In this document: piece by piece, positions 55,193 through 64,000 of the stretch
Layout: each line of letters begins with the position of its first letter
Numbering within the stretch: position 1 is the first letter of the stretch
Source: Chloroflexota bacterium
GTDB taxonomy: Bacteria > Chloroflexota > Limnocylindria > Limnocylindrales > CSP1-4
Direction: 5' to 3'
DNA: 64,000 bases
Assembly (NCBI GenBank): GCA_919901745.1
Contig: CAKKPP010000029.1
Location: forward strand, 1 to 64,000
Translations under genes and position numbers: made by a program
Notes under the pieces: generated by a model
The model's database searches: none
What the model was told of the DNA's origin: nothing
The model's input: only the letters and a program-made list of their open reading frames with translations

Positions 55193-56737
55193 TCAGTCTC
55201 CCTGCAGCAGCTCGAGGAGCCGCTCACCGATCCGATAACTCCTGCCGCCGCCCATCACCAGGACCACGTCTCCGCTGCGCACCTGGCCGGCCAGCCATGT
55301 CGCCGTGTCGTCGACGTCTCCCGGAGCCCGCACCGGGATTCCCGGCCGGCGGTCCGCGACCGACGCCGCAAGGGCCTCGGCCGAGTCGACCGAGGTGTCG
55401 ATGTCGCGACCGGCCCAGATGCGGGCGACGGCCACGGCATCGGCCGTTGCCAGGGCATCGGCAAACTCGTCGTGCAGGGCGGCCGTTCGATGGTACGTCA
55501 GCGGCTCATACGCTGCCCAGACCCGCCGCCCAGGTTCCCGCTGGCGGACCGCGCGGACGGTCTCGACGATCGCCGTGGGGTGGTGGCCGTAGTCGTCGTA
55601 CACGGCGACCCCGGCCGACTCGCCCTTCCACTCCAGCCGCCGCCCGACCCCCGGAAACGTCTCGAGTCCGATTGCGATTCCCTCCGGGGAAACGCCAATC
55701 GCCGCCGCGGCGGCCGCGACACCGAGCGCATTCGCCGCGTTGTGCCGGCCGGCCGTCGGCAGGTTGGCGCTGACGGGACGGTCCGACCCCGGCAGGCCGC
55801 GCAGCTCCACGGTTGTCACGCGAGGTGCCGCGTCGAGGATCCGTCCGATGATCGCCTCGCCAGATCCGCTGAAGGGTGCCGGCGTCGCCGAGTCGAGCGC
55901 GTAGGTCAACATCCTGATCGAACGGCCCTCGAGCCGCCCGATGAGCTCCGCGACGCCGGGATCGCCGGCGTTGGCCACGACGATGGGCCTGCCGCCGCGC
56001 TCGTCGGGCCAGCCCTCACCCATGGCAACGATCCAGCGCTCGAATGTGTCGATCACGGCCGCTCGATCTGGAAACACGTCGGGATGGTCCCATTCGATCG
56101 AGGTCAGGATCGCGACCTGGGGCCGGTAGGCATCGAAGTTCCCCGCGTACTCGTCCGCTTCGACGATGAACGCAGCGCCGGTTCCCGCTCGCATCGTCGA
56201 GGGGATCCCACCGGTCATCGAGGCAGGCAGCAGGGCCCCCACGAACGCGCCGGGATCACGTCCCGCACTCGTCAGGACATGGGTCAACCAGCCGGCCGTC
56301 GTGCTCTTGCCGTGCGTGCCCGCGACGCCGATCAGCGTGCGTCCCACGGCCGCATCCGCGACCACCTGCTGCCAGGGTTCGACGGCGATCCCGGCCGCGC
56401 GCGCCGCCAGCAGCTCCGGGTGGTCGGGCGCGATCGCCGTGAGCGCCTTGGTGACCGCGAGGCGGGTCGGGACGGGGGGCCCGGCCACGTGGCCCGGATC
56501 ATGGACCCACGCAAGCTGAATCCCCGCCGCCTGGAGCGCGGCCGTATAGGGCGAAGCGCCACCGGCGTCGCAGCCGGACGATCCCGCTCCCGCTGCCGCA
56601 GCGAGGAGCGCCGCGGCGCTGGCCCCAGCGCCTGCCGCCCCGACCACGTGGATGACCTCGGACGCTTCGATCCGTCGTGGCGCCCGAACCGGGTCGAGCG
56701 CTGCCCCGATCGCGGGGGACCCGCCGGACAGGCTCAC
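55193..56737 (-). CDS. murC: MurC-like UDP-N-acetylmuramate ligase
   Basis: 514 residues from a GTG overlapping the cinA stop. P-loop GVAGTHGKSTTAGWLTHVLT, middle domain VEADEYAGNFDAYRPQVAIL and TSIEWDHPDVFPDRA, and C-terminal YDDYGHHPTAIVETVRAVRQ. This matches MurC, which adds L-Ala to UDP-MurNAc in peptidoglycan synthesis. The N-terminal Rossmann loop is degraded (VVGAAGAGASAAALLAAAAG in place of IGIGGxGMSG), so an Mpl-like or specialised role is possible. Confidence 0.85.
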   Translation of the reverse strand: MSLSGGSPAIGAALDPVRAPRRIEASEVIHVVGAAGAGASAAALLAAAAGAGSSGCDAGGASPYTAALQAAGIQLAWVHDPGHVAGPPVPTRLAVTKALTAIAPDHPELLAARAAGIAVEPWQQVVADAAVGRTLIGVAGTHGKSTTAGWLTHVLTSAGRDPGAFVGALLPASMTGGIPSTMRAGTGAAFIVEADEYAGNFDAYRPQVAILTSIEWDHPDVFPDRAAVIDTFERWIVAMGEGWPDERGGRPIVVANAGDPGVAELIGRLEGRSIRMLTYALDSATPAPFSGSGEAIIGRILDAAPRVTTVELRGLPGSDRPVSANLPTAGRHNAANALGVAAAAAAIGVSPEGIAIGLETFPGVGRRLEWKGESAGVAVYDDYGHHPTAIVETVRAVRQREPGRRVWAAYEPLTYHRTAALHDEFADALATADAVAVARIWAGRDIDTSVDSAEALAASVADRRPGIPVRAPGDVDDTATWLAGQVRSGDVVLVMGGGRSYRIGERLLELLQGD

Positions 56738-57240
56738 GCCGAGTGCGCCTCGGCCCACTCGAGCAGCCACTCCAACGCCGCTCGAACGCTGTCCGCCCGA
56801 TTCGCGGATCGGTCGCCGGTCCAGTGGACGCGGCGCACGTCGCCACCCGTCTCGTCGGCCAACCCGAGATAGGTCAGGCCCACCGGTTTGGAAGCGGAGC
56901 CGCCGGATGGTCCGGCAATCCCGGTGATCGAAACCGCAACGGTCGTCTTGAAGCGCTCGCGTGCCCCGACGGCCATCGCCACGGCCACCTGGGCGCTCAC
57001 CGCACCGTGCGCCGCCATCACCTCGCTGTCCACGCCCAGGAGGGTGGTCTTGGTCTCGTCCGCGTACGACACGATCGAGCCGCGGAAATACCCCGACGAT
57101 CCGGCCACGTCGGTGATCGCCTGTGCGACGGCTCCGCCGGTACACGACTCGGCGGTCGCGACGGTCAGGCCACGGGCGAGACATGCCGCCTGGAGCCGGG
57201 CCGCCATGGCCGCCGTGGCTTCGAAGTCGGGCGTGCCCAC
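56734..57240 (-). CDS. cinA: CinA C-terminal domain (nicotinamide-nucleotide amidohydrolase, PncC-like)
   Basis: 168 residues from a GTG (VGTPDFEATAAMAARLQAAC); an ATG at 57294 would extend it 18 residues into the rodZ 3' end. CLARGLTVATAESCTGGAVA, ITDVAGSSGYFRGSIVSYAD, VMAAHGAVSAQVAVAMAVGA, SITGIAGPSGGSASKPVGLT are diagnostic. Ser/Thr/Cys in TAESCTGG are as in active PncC. Stand-alone C-domain. Confidence 0.92.
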   Translation of the reverse strand: MGTPDFEATAAMAARLQAACLARGLTVATAESCTGGAVAQAITDVAGSSGYFRGSIVSYADETKTTLLGVDSEVMAAHGAVSAQVAVAMAVGARERFKTTVAVSITGIAGPSGGSASKPVGLTYLGLADETGGDVRRVHWTGDRSANRADSVRAALEWLLEWAEAHSA

Positions 57241-57245
57241 GGGCT

Positions 57246-58643
57246 TCAGCGCCGCTGGGTCTTGAGTGGCGGGTCCGGCGGGCGGAAGAGCCATGTTTCG
57301 GGGATTCCAGACTTGCCGAGAGCGCCGAGTGATGTCCCGTTGAGGGTGAAGTACGTGACCCCCGAAGATCCCGTTCTGACCTCGATCGACTCCTTGCCTG
57401 TGAACGTCAGGGTCCTGCCGCTCGGCAGGGAAACGCCGGCGGCCGGAATCGACGACTCGAGCAACCCGTCCACCCAGACCTTCAACCACGCGGGGCCGCC
57501 CTTGATCGCGACGACGAGGTTCACCCCCTCGAAGGCCACGGCCACAGTCCGTGTCTGGGACGCAGCCTTGCCCTGTGCCGAGGTCGCAGTGATGGTGATC
57601 GCCCAGCGCCCGGCGGTCAGCTCCAGGGGGGTGCTGAACGCACCGTCCTCGCCGACTTCGACGACGACCGGCGCCGGTCCGGAGGACGTCGGGGGGGATG
57701 CCCCGGGATCGACGCTCGGGGCGGGGGTCGAGACCACCACCTGGCCGTCGATCGGGCCCAGGTAGATCGCCGACACCGTGACCGTGGTGGCATTCGTCGC
57801 CCGGCCCTCGACCGGAATGGCACCGTTCTCGAACGTGGTGCCCTCCGACGGCTGGTCGACGGCAAGCGTCGGTGCCTGGATCAGCAGGAACGGCACGGTG
57901 ATGAACACCTGGCGAGGCGTCTCGGCCTGCTTGCCGGTCTCGGGATCCGTCGCCGTGATGTCGAACTGGTTCTTGCCGCGGCGGAGCTCGACCTCCAGCG
58001 ACCACGTCCCGTCGGGGCCGGCCGTGACGCGATAGGGCTGGTCGCGACCGGGTGTGGACGCCGCGATCGACGCCCCGGCGATGGAACTGCCCGAGATGAC
58101 GTACGAGGTTGAAAGCTCGTCCACTTCGAGGAGGGCCACGGGCGGATCCGTGATGTCGAGCGTGGGCGGCTTGGCAAACCGGAGGAGCTGCACCGCGAGA
58201 TAGGCACCGAAGACCAGGATGCCCATCGTCATCAACGCGGCGACGATGACACTCGGGCTGAACGTCAGCCCACGCGTCTTCGTCTCGATCGGCCGCGATC
58301 TGACGACCACGGGTTCGCTCGGAACATCCTCGCCGCGCTCCAGGCGCCACTGGAAAAGCACGTCCTCGGGGTCGAGACCCAGGTACAACGCGTAGTTGCG
58401 CAGGAATCCCTTCGTGTAGACCGCCCCCGGCAGCTCGGCATAGTCGCCGCGCTCAAGGGCCGCGAGGTAGTGCGCCCGAATCTTGGTGTCCCGTTCGGCG
58501 CGGTACAGGTCCACGCCCTTCCGCTCGCGAGCACTGAACAGGCGCTCGGGCAAGGGCGGGCCGGCGACGGCCTCGATGGGCGACCGGGCCGGTCTCGCCC
58601 GTCCGTCGAGGGTCGTGCGTCGTGTCTGGTCCCGTGCGGTCAT
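57246..58643 (-). CDS. rodZ: RodZ-like cytoskeleton-linked membrane protein
   Basis: 465 residues. HTH_25 domain at 25-100: LFSARERKGVDLYRAERDTK, IRAHYLAALERGDYAELPGA, VYTKGFLRNYALYLGLDPED. One helix (about 128-150, SVIVAALMTMGILVFGAYLA). An Ig/PASTA-like periplasmic region of about 190 residues, longer than in E. coli RodZ, and a C-terminal DUF4115-type strand region (AWLKVWVDGLLESSIPAAGV). RodZ couples MreB to cell-wall synthesis. Overlaps ftsK by 4 nt. Confidence 0.9.
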   Translation of the reverse strand: MTARDQTRRTTLDGRARPARSPIEAVAGPPLPERLFSARERKGVDLYRAERDTKIRAHYLAALERGDYAELPGAVYTKGFLRNYALYLGLDPEDVLFQWRLERGEDVPSEPVVVRSRPIETKTRGLTFSPSVIVAALMTMGILVFGAYLAVQLLRFAKPPTLDITDPPVALLEVDELSTSYVISGSSIAGASIAASTPGRDQPYRVTAGPDGTWSLEVELRRGKNQFDITATDPETGKQAETPRQVFITVPFLLIQAPTLAVDQPSEGTTFENGAIPVEGRATNATTVTVSAIYLGPIDGQVVVSTPAPSVDPGASPPTSSGPAPVVVEVGEDGAFSTPLELTAGRWAITITATSAQGKAASQTRTVAVAFEGVNLVVAIKGGPAWLKVWVDGLLESSIPAAGVSLPSGRTLTFTGKESIEVRTGSSGVTYFTLNGTSLGALGKSGIPETWLFRPPDPPLKTQRR

Positions 58644-61030
58644 TCGTCCTCGTCCCGATCGGCCGCCGGGTCGACGAACGTCGGCTCATCGCGCCGGAGC
58701 ACCTGCCGGGCGTTCGATCCATCGAATGGCCCGATGTATCCCCGCGCCTCCAGCTGGTCGATCATGCGTGCCGCCCGAGCATAGCCCACCTTCAGGCGGC
58801 GCTGGAGCAGCGACGCCGAGGCGCGATCGTACTCCCGGATGACTTCGACAGCATCGGGCAAGAGCCGATCGGCGTCCTCGTCGGCAATGCTCTCGGTGGT
58901 TCCGGGGCCTTCGTCACTCTCGACGATGGAGAGGTCGTAGTGCGGGTCCTCGATCTGCGCGCGCCAGTTGTCGGTGATCCGGGCAATCTCCGGGTCGGAG
59001 ACGAAGACACCCTGGAGGCGCATCGGCCGGGGCAGGTCGGACGGCTGGTAGAGCATGTCGCCGCGACCGATCAGGTCTTCCGCGCCGGGCGTGTCGAGGA
59101 TGGTCCGCGAATCGATCTGCGAGGCCATGGCGAAGGCGATCCGCGATGGGAAGTTGGCCTTGATGAGTCCCGTGACCACGTTCACGGAAGGTCGCTGGGT
59201 GGCCAGCACCATGTGGATCCCGGTGGCGCGCGCCTTCTGGGCGAGCCGGACGATGGGCTCCTCGATGTTCTTGCCTTCGCGCATCATCAGATCGGCGAGT
59301 TCGTCGATGATGATCACGATGTACGGCATGCGATCCTCGGGATCGGCACGCGTGTCGTTGTAGCCGCGGATGTTGCGCGCGGTCGCGCCGGCAAATCGCC
59401 GGTAGCGGCCCTCCATCTCGTTGACCGCCCACTTGAGCGCGGCCCTGGCGCGCTCCGGTTCCGTGATGACCGGCACCAGGAGGTGCGGCAACCCGTTGTA
59501 GCCGGCCAGCTCGACGCGCTTGAGGTCCATGAGAATCATCCGGACCTCGTCGGGAGTCGCCTCGCAGAGCAGGCTGGTGATCAGCGCGTTGACCATGACG
59601 CTCTTGCCCGAGCCCGTCGCGCCGGCAATGAGCAGGTGCGGCATCTTGGCCAGGTCCACGGCCTGCGCGCGCCCGGCCACGTCGCGACCGAGGGCGAATG
59701 TCAGCTTGGATCCCGATGCGCCGACGTCGACGCTCTCGAGGATCCCGCGCAGCGAAACGACGTCGAAGTCCTTGTTCGGCAGCTCGATCCCTACCGCGCT
59801 CTTGCCGGGGATCGGCGCCTCGATCCGGAGCGAGCGGGCGGCGAGGGCCATGGCCAGGTCGTCGGACAGGGCCTCGATCCGGCTCACCTTGATGTCCGGC
59901 GCCGGCTGGACCTCGTACTGGGTCACCACCGGGCCGGCGTTGCGCCCGACGATCTGGGCCTGGATGTTGAAGCTGGCCAGCTTGCGGACGATGATCTCCT
60001 CGTTCCGCTTGTGGGCAACCTCCTCCCCGCCGGGCGAGGCCGAGGCAGGGACGTCCTCGAGGAGCGCGATCGGCGGGAGCTGATACGCGATTCGCTCCTT
60101 CGTCGGCGGCGAATCGCTGACGTCGGTGATGTCGTCGGGATCGCGCACGAAGCGCGGCGGCTCCACGCCGCGGCCGGAGGTCGCGCCCAGCGCCCCAGCG
60201 ACCCGCGCCGGAGCGAACGTGGCCGATGTCAGCGCCGTACTGGGGACCGCGACCGGGATGTTCGATCCATCGTCGCCGCTGCGGCTCCAGATCCCGGTCT
60301 GACCGGGCGCGTCGCCGGCCGCGGGCAGGCCCCCGCGCACGCCACGCCCGCCGCCGGCCGCGGACGTCGCCACATTGCCCTCAGATCCACGGCCACGCTC
60401 GGTGGCCCCGCGCATGCCGTTCGTGGCCGCGCCGGGATCACGTCGCAACGAGGCCGCGGCCGTTGTCCCGAACCAGCGGGCCATCGCGGCACCGGGCCGA
60501 ACGAGGTCCTTGAGCCGGATCTCGAACGCGACGATCAGGCCCACGACGGCGATCGCGGCGAGCACGACGAAGGCCCCAGGGGCGGTGATCGCGGGCACGA
60601 GCAGCTCAGCCAGGAAGCGCCCGATCCGTCCGCCCTCCCGGATGCCGCTGACCTGAAGGGCACCGAGAAGCCCGACGTAGGTGATCGTCAGGCCGAGCAG
60701 CGTCGCACCCCAGCCGGACCCGGGCTGTTTGCCACGGCCCCACTCGAGGTAGTAGCCGGCCCCGAGCAGCAGGAACGGAAGCAGGTACCGCCCGGCGCCG
60801 AAGTACGGGGCAAAGGAGTCACGCCACCAGTCGGTCAGCCGACCCTCCCCGGGCAGGATGAGCGCGATCAGGGTCACCGCACCGACGACCAGCAGGATGA
60901 GCCCGATCATCGAGCGGGTCATGTCGGGACTGACTCCAGGCAGGTTGATCCGGGGCAGCGTGAAACCGCGCGCTCGCCGCCGCGATCGCGAGCCAGTCCG
61001 GCCCGAGGAAACTCGTCGACGCGTCGCCAA
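58640..61030 (-). CDS. ftsK: FtsK/SpoIIIE DNA translocase
   Basis: 796 residues from a TTG with AGGGG two bases upstream. Four N-terminal helices (about 38-175). Motor: Walker A AGATGSGKSVMVNALITSLL, Walker B IVIIIDELADLMMREGKNIE, VLATQRPSVNVVTGLIKANF, and gamma winged-helix DAVEVIREYDRASASLLQRR with QLEARGYIGPFDGSNARQVL. It moves chromosomes at division septa. No long proline/glutamine linker is visible. Shares a transcription unit with rodZ and rnj. Confidence 0.95.
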   Translation of the reverse strand: MATRRRVSSGRTGSRSRRRARGFTLPRINLPGVSPDMTRSMIGLILLVVGAVTLIALILPGEGRLTDWWRDSFAPYFGAGRYLLPFLLLGAGYYLEWGRGKQPGSGWGATLLGLTITYVGLLGALQVSGIREGGRIGRFLAELLVPAITAPGAFVVLAAIAVVGLIVAFEIRLKDLVRPGAAMARWFGTTAAASLRRDPGAATNGMRGATERGRGSEGNVATSAAGGGRGVRGGLPAAGDAPGQTGIWSRSGDDGSNIPVAVPSTALTSATFAPARVAGALGATSGRGVEPPRFVRDPDDITDVSDSPPTKERIAYQLPPIALLEDVPASASPGGEEVAHKRNEEIIVRKLASFNIQAQIVGRNAGPVVTQYEVQPAPDIKVSRIEALSDDLAMALAARSLRIEAPIPGKSAVGIELPNKDFDVVSLRGILESVDVGASGSKLTFALGRDVAGRAQAVDLAKMPHLLIAGATGSGKSVMVNALITSLLCEATPDEVRMILMDLKRVELAGYNGLPHLLVPVITEPERARAALKWAVNEMEGRYRRFAGATARNIRGYNDTRADPEDRMPYIVIIIDELADLMMREGKNIEEPIVRLAQKARATGIHMVLATQRPSVNVVTGLIKANFPSRIAFAMASQIDSRTILDTPGAEDLIGRGDMLYQPSDLPRPMRLQGVFVSDPEIARITDNWRAQIEDPHYDLSIVESDEGPGTTESIADEDADRLLPDAVEVIREYDRASASLLQRRLKVGYARAARMIDQLEARGYIGPFDGSNARQVLRRDEPTFVDPAADRDEDE

Positions 61031-61034
61031 GCCC

Positions 61035-62702
61035 CTAGACCTCGACGACGACCGGGAAGACCATCGGCCGGCGCTTGGTCTGCTCGTACAGATAGCGCGA
61101 GACACCCTCCTTGATCTGGCTCTTCAGCAGCGCGATCTCGGTGATGTGGTCGCCGGGGTTCTCGATCGAGGCGACGACTCGGGTGACCGCCTCCTCGAGC
61201 ATCGGATCCCGCTCGTTCTGCGGGACGAACCCGCGCGTGATGACCTCCGGCCGTCCGATGACGGTGCCGGTCTGCTTGTCGACGGTAACGACGACCATGA
61301 AGATTCCGTCGTTGGCGAGGGCGCGACGATCGCGCAGGACGATGTCGCCGACATCGCCGACCGACAGGCCGTCGACATACACGTAGCCGGCGGTGACCGG
61401 CGTGCCGCGCTTGGCGCTCCCGTCGGCCGAGATCTCGATGGGCTGGCCGTTCTCGATGATGAACACGTTGTTCGGATCGACGCCCGTGTCGATCGCCAGG
61501 CGACCGTGCTGCACCTGCATCCGGAACTCGCCGTGGATCGGGATGAAGTTGCGGGGCTTGGTCAGCCCCAGCATCAGCTTCAACTCCTCCTGGCTCGCAT
61601 GGCCCGAGACGTGCGCCCGTTTGATCGTGTGGTAGAAGACATTCGCACCGACCTTGAACAAGTTGTCGATGGTCCGCGCCACCTCCTCCTCGTTGCCGGG
61701 GATGGGGCTGGCCGACACGATCACGGTGTCGCCCGGCTGGATCTCCACGAACCGATGGTCCCGGTTGGCCATCCGTGCGAGGCCGGCCATCGGCTCGCCC
61801 TGGGCGCCCGTCGTTGCGATCACGAGCTTGGCGTCGGGAACGCTCGAGATCTTGTCCTTGGCGACGATCATGGCGGGGTCGTACTTCAGGTAGCCGAGGT
61901 CCGTGGCGATCCGGAAGTTCTGTTCCATCGAGCGGCCGATGACGGTGGTCTTGCGGCCCATGGTGGCGGCGGCATCGAGCACCTGCTGGAGGCGGGCGAT
62001 GTTGCTGGCGAACGTGGCCACGATCACTCGACCATCGAGCGGTTCCATGATTTCGCGGAAGGCTTCGCCGACGGTCCGCTCGGACGGGGTGTAGCCCGGG
62101 TTCTCCGCGCGCGTCGAGTCGGACAGGAGGCACACGACGCCCTCCGCGCCCAGTGCGGCGAGGATCGCGAAATCGGACAGCTTGCCATCGACGGGGGTGT
62201 GATCGAACTTGAAGTCGCCCGTATGGACCACCGTGCCGACCGGGGTGCGCAGTCCGATCCCCATCGCGTCGGGGATGGAGTGGCCGACCCGGAACGGCAT
62301 GACATGGAACGGCCCGATGTCGATCTCGTCGCCCGGGTCCAGGGGCAGCAGCGGGTTGTTGCGGAGCTTGTGCTCCTTGATCTTGTTGCCGAGCAGGCCG
62401 CGGGCGAGCGTCGATGCGTAGACCGGCACGCCGGGGAACTCGGGCAGGATGTACGGCAGGCCGCCGACGTGATCCTCGTGGGCGTGGGTGATCAGGAAGG
62501 CGCGGACCTTGTCGCGGCGCTCGCGGAGATAGCTGACGTCGGGGATGACGAGGTCGATCCCGTACATCTCGGCTTCGGGGAACATGAGCCCGCAGTCGAT
62601 GACGACGATGTCATCGCCGTACTCGAACACGTACATGTTCTTGCCGATCTCCCCCACTCCACCGAGCGGGATGATCCGAAGCGGGACATCAGTTGATGGC
62701 AT
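61035..62702 (-). CDS. rnj: Ribonuclease J
   Basis: 555 residues. Metallo-beta-lactamase fold: AFLITHAHEDHVGGLPYILP (HxHxDH), VHTGDFKFDHTPVDGKLSDF and LLSDSTRAENPGYTPSERTV; beta-CASP motifs VIVATFASNIARLQQVLDAA, SASPIPGNEEEVARTIDNLF and YHTIKRAHVSGHASQEELKL. A C-terminal domain ends with RRPMVFPVVVEV. It degrades RNA 5' to 3' and endonucleolytically. Directly upstream of ftsK, with a 4-nt gap. Confidence 0.96.
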   Translation of the reverse strand: MPSTDVPLRIIPLGGVGEIGKNMYVFEYGDDIVVIDCGLMFPEAEMYGIDLVIPDVSYLRERRDKVRAFLITHAHEDHVGGLPYILPEFPGVPVYASTLARGLLGNKIKEHKLRNNPLLPLDPGDEIDIGPFHVMPFRVGHSIPDAMGIGLRTPVGTVVHTGDFKFDHTPVDGKLSDFAILAALGAEGVVCLLSDSTRAENPGYTPSERTVGEAFREIMEPLDGRVIVATFASNIARLQQVLDAAATMGRKTTVIGRSMEQNFRIATDLGYLKYDPAMIVAKDKISSVPDAKLVIATTGAQGEPMAGLARMANRDHRFVEIQPGDTVIVSASPIPGNEEEVARTIDNLFKVGANVFYHTIKRAHVSGHASQEELKLMLGLTKPRNFIPIHGEFRMQVQHGRLAIDTGVDPNNVFIIENGQPIEISADGSAKRGTPVTAGYVYVDGLSVGDVGDIVLRDRRALANDGIFMVVVTVDKQTGTVIGRPEVITRGFVPQNERDPMLEEAVTRVVASIENPGDHITEIALLKSQIKEGVSRYLYEQTKRRPMVFPVVVEV

Positions 62703-62723
62703 GGTGTTCCTGTGTGACGAATG

Positions 62724-63533
62724 TCAGAAGAGCGTGAGCTGGTCGGCCGGATCGGGTTCCGGTTCCCCCGCTGGGTGGACGGCGACGGTCGCTGCGACGA
62801 GCTCCTCGCGGAGGGCGGTGGCAACCGTGGCCCCCGTGGCTGCCGTGGCCCCCGTGGCGGAAGGCGTCTCGGCAGCCGATCCGCCGGCCAGATCGGGAAC
62901 CACGGATGCCGACGCAGCGACCATGGACTCCGATGGCTCACGGTACCCGCGTGCCTCGAGCAGCATCGCCGGCACGGCCCGGATGTCCTCCTCGCTCTGG
63001 CGGGCGACATCCGGCGAGCGAAGTGCGGCCGCGGGATGGAACATCGGGTAGACGAGCGCCCGACGGGCGCCGGTCGCCGGATCCACCGAGCGCAGCGTGC
63101 CGTGGTCGCGTGAGATCCGCGCATCGGGCAGGAAGCGGGCCATGGAGTGTCGCCCCAGCGTGACGATCAGCGCGGGGTCGAGTGCCTCGAGCTGCCGCTG
63201 CAGATACGGGTAGCAGGCCGCGACCTCGTCCGGTTCCGGATCCCGGTTCTCGGGCGGCCGGCACTTGACCACGTTCGTGATGAAGACGTCGCGGCGATCC
63301 CAGCCGATCAGGCCGAGGTGGCGCGTCAGCAGGTCCCCGGCGCGCCCGACGAATGGCCGCCCCTGGCGATCCTCGTTCATTCCGGGGCCCTCCCCGACGA
63401 ACACGACTTCCGTATCGGGATTCCCTTCGCCCGGCACCGCCTGGGTGCGCGTTTCGTGGAGGCGGCAGCGCGTGCACGCCCGGACCTCCCCGGCGATCGT
63501 CTCGAGCGCTGCGGCGCGCTCGAGGTCGGTCAT
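62724..63533 (-). CDS. udg: Type-4 (Fe-S) uracil-DNA glycosylase
   Basis: 269 residues. Iron-sulfur ligands CTRCRLHETRTQ and the later KCRPPENRDPEPDEVAACYPY. Active motifs: FVGEGPGMNEDRQGRPFVGR and VYPMFHPAAALRSPDVARQS (HPA). The last 70 residues are Ala/Thr-rich and absent from most relatives. Removes uracil from DNA. Overlaps the asd stop (ATGA). Confidence 0.95.
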   Translation of the reverse strand: MTDLERAAALETIAGEVRACTRCRLHETRTQAVPGEGNPDTEVVFVGEGPGMNEDRQGRPFVGRAGDLLTRHLGLIGWDRRDVFITNVVKCRPPENRDPEPDEVAACYPYLQRQLEALDPALIVTLGRHSMARFLPDARISRDHGTLRSVDPATGARRALVYPMFHPAAALRSPDVARQSEEDIRAVPAMLLEARGYREPSESMVAASASVVPDLAGGSAAETPSATGATAATGATVATALREELVAATVAVHPAGEPEPDPADQLTLF

Positions 63534-64000
63534 GCCCGACCCCGGCCGGCGGCGACACCGCGGCGCGCTGCGGCGCGGGTCCACCCGCGCTCGACCAGCT
63601 CGACGGCAAGCTCGACGGCGTTCGTGGCGGCACCCTTGCGCAGGTTGTCGGAGACGACCCAGAACGCGATGCCCCGGCCGTCCGGCACCGACGGGTCCTG
63701 CCGGACGCGACCCACGAAGATCTCGTCGCTCCCGGCGGCCTCCGCGGCAAGCGGATAGCTGTGGGTGGCCGGATCGTCCACGACGGTGACCCCCGGAACG
63801 GCTCCGAACGAGCGTCGCGCCGCCTCCGGGTCGATGGGATCGCGGGTCTCGACGTGGATGGCCTCGGAATGGCTGACGAAGACCGGGATCCGCACCGCCG
63901 TGCACGAGATCCGGAGGTCCGGCAGGTGCAGGATCTTGCGATTCTCGGTGACGACCTTCCATTCTTCCTTCGTATAGCCGTTGTCGAGGAAGACGTCGAT
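63530..64000 (-). CDS. asd: Aspartate-semialdehyde dehydrogenase, C-terminal part
   Basis: The last 157 residues are visible: IDVFLDNGYTKEEWKVVTEN, ILHLPDLRISCTAVRIPVFV, SHSEAIHVETRDP, FVGRVRQDPSVPDGRGIAFW and VVSDNLRKGAATNAVELAVE. SCTAVR(I)PV...HSE is the substrate-binding region and DNLRKGAATN the cofactor or subunit contact. The catalytic Cys lies outside the window. Enzyme of lysine/threonine/methionine synthesis. Confidence 0.95.
   Translation of the reverse strand: MDVFLDNGYTKEEWKVVTENRKILHLPDLRISCTAVRIPVFVSHSEAIHVETRDPIDPEAARRSFGAVPGVTVVDDPATHSYPLAAEAAGSDEIFVGRVRQDPSVPDGRGIAFWVVSDNLRKGAATNAVELAVELVERGWTRAAARRGVAAGRGRA

Noticed and set aside
58622-61114. Long plus-strand open frame opposite ftsK/rodZ
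   Set aside because: Mirror of G+C-rich third positions; no motif, while the minus strand shows Walker A/B and translocase motifs.
60858-62696. Long plus-strand open frame opposite rnj
   Set aside because: Same reason; RNase J motifs are on the minus strand.
1-64000. tRNA genes, rRNA, CRISPR arrays and insertion sequences
   Set aside because: I saw no tRNA T-loop and acceptor pattern outside coding genes, no regular spacer arrays and no transposase motifs. A weak tRNA could be missed by eye; a covariance search would settle it.

Overview
This is a strongly G+C-rich bacterial chromosome segment with no phage, plasmid, IS, CRISPR, tRNA or rRNA signature that I can recognise. The best clue to its owner is the core-gene block at the right end: asd, a type-4 uracil-DNA glycosylase, rnj, ftsK, rodZ, cinA (C-terminal form), a murC-like ligase and yajQ, all on the minus strand with ATGA/GTGA start-stop overlaps. 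Together with ECF42/DGPF genes, an F420-type (Ddn-like) oxidoreductase, abundant AHSA1/SRPBCC, VOC and DUF1801 genes and several class III nucleotide cyclases, this suggests a soil or freshwater Chloroflexota (Limnocylindria-like) or, less likely, an Actinomycetota lineage. That assignment is inference; no marker rRNA is present.

Layout. 1-7 kb is a toxin-antitoxin-rich island: vapBC, a Phd/RelE-like pair, mazEF, a DUF4258-like/RHH pair and phd-vapC, plus a decayed relE; a two-gene secreted/membrane protein operon (2.0-4.3 kb) sits inside it. 7-13.4 kb holds small metabolic and regulatory proteins (toroid cyclase-like protein, SnoaL-like proteins, PaiB-like flavoprotein, SRPBCC, AlkZ-like winged-helix protein, DUF1801) interspersed with gene wrecks: a TacT-like acetyltransferase remnant, an SRPBCC tail, a frameshifted SRPBCC gene and an internally deleted gene. 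13.4-18.4 kb carries a large cyclase-ATPase regulator and an ECF sigma/membrane protein pair. 18.4-28.4 kb has a phospholipase D-like protein, an internally deleted FAD oxidoreductase, phd-vapC with a coupled micro-membrane protein, a cupredoxin lipoprotein pair, a cupin, a frameshifted MFS gene, a PIN fragment, abrB-vapC and a DinB-like protein.

28.4-33.3 kb is the most distinctive locus: a bifunctional protein with a degenerate ATP-sulfurylase domain joined to an intact APS kinase, divergent from a sulfotransferase followed by a pyruvate-kinase/ATP-sulfurylase fusion. These would supply and use PAPS, with a built-in kinase domain that could regenerate ATP. 33.3-35.4 kb is an ECF42 sigma/DGPF protein operon. 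35.5-46.4 kb contains an F420-type oxidoreductase, a membrane cyclase, MsrB, a nitrilase, an acyltransferase-3/SGNH protein with a coupled BNR-repeat lipoprotein, small membrane proteins, and an ArsR/SRPBCC/VOC operon. 46.4-51.1 kb holds a pirin, a cupin-cyclase fusion, TfoX-N, amidase and a truncated second cyclase end, with recurrent TGCA-type palindromes in the spacers. 51.1-64 kb runs from an MFS exporter and DUF952 into the conserved core block, which has an acidic-tailed TPP enzyme and a 34-residue membrane peptide inserted downstream of yajQ.

No tools were used: domain names are from reading motifs, and starts were chosen from Shine-Dalgarno sequences, overlaps and family N-termini.
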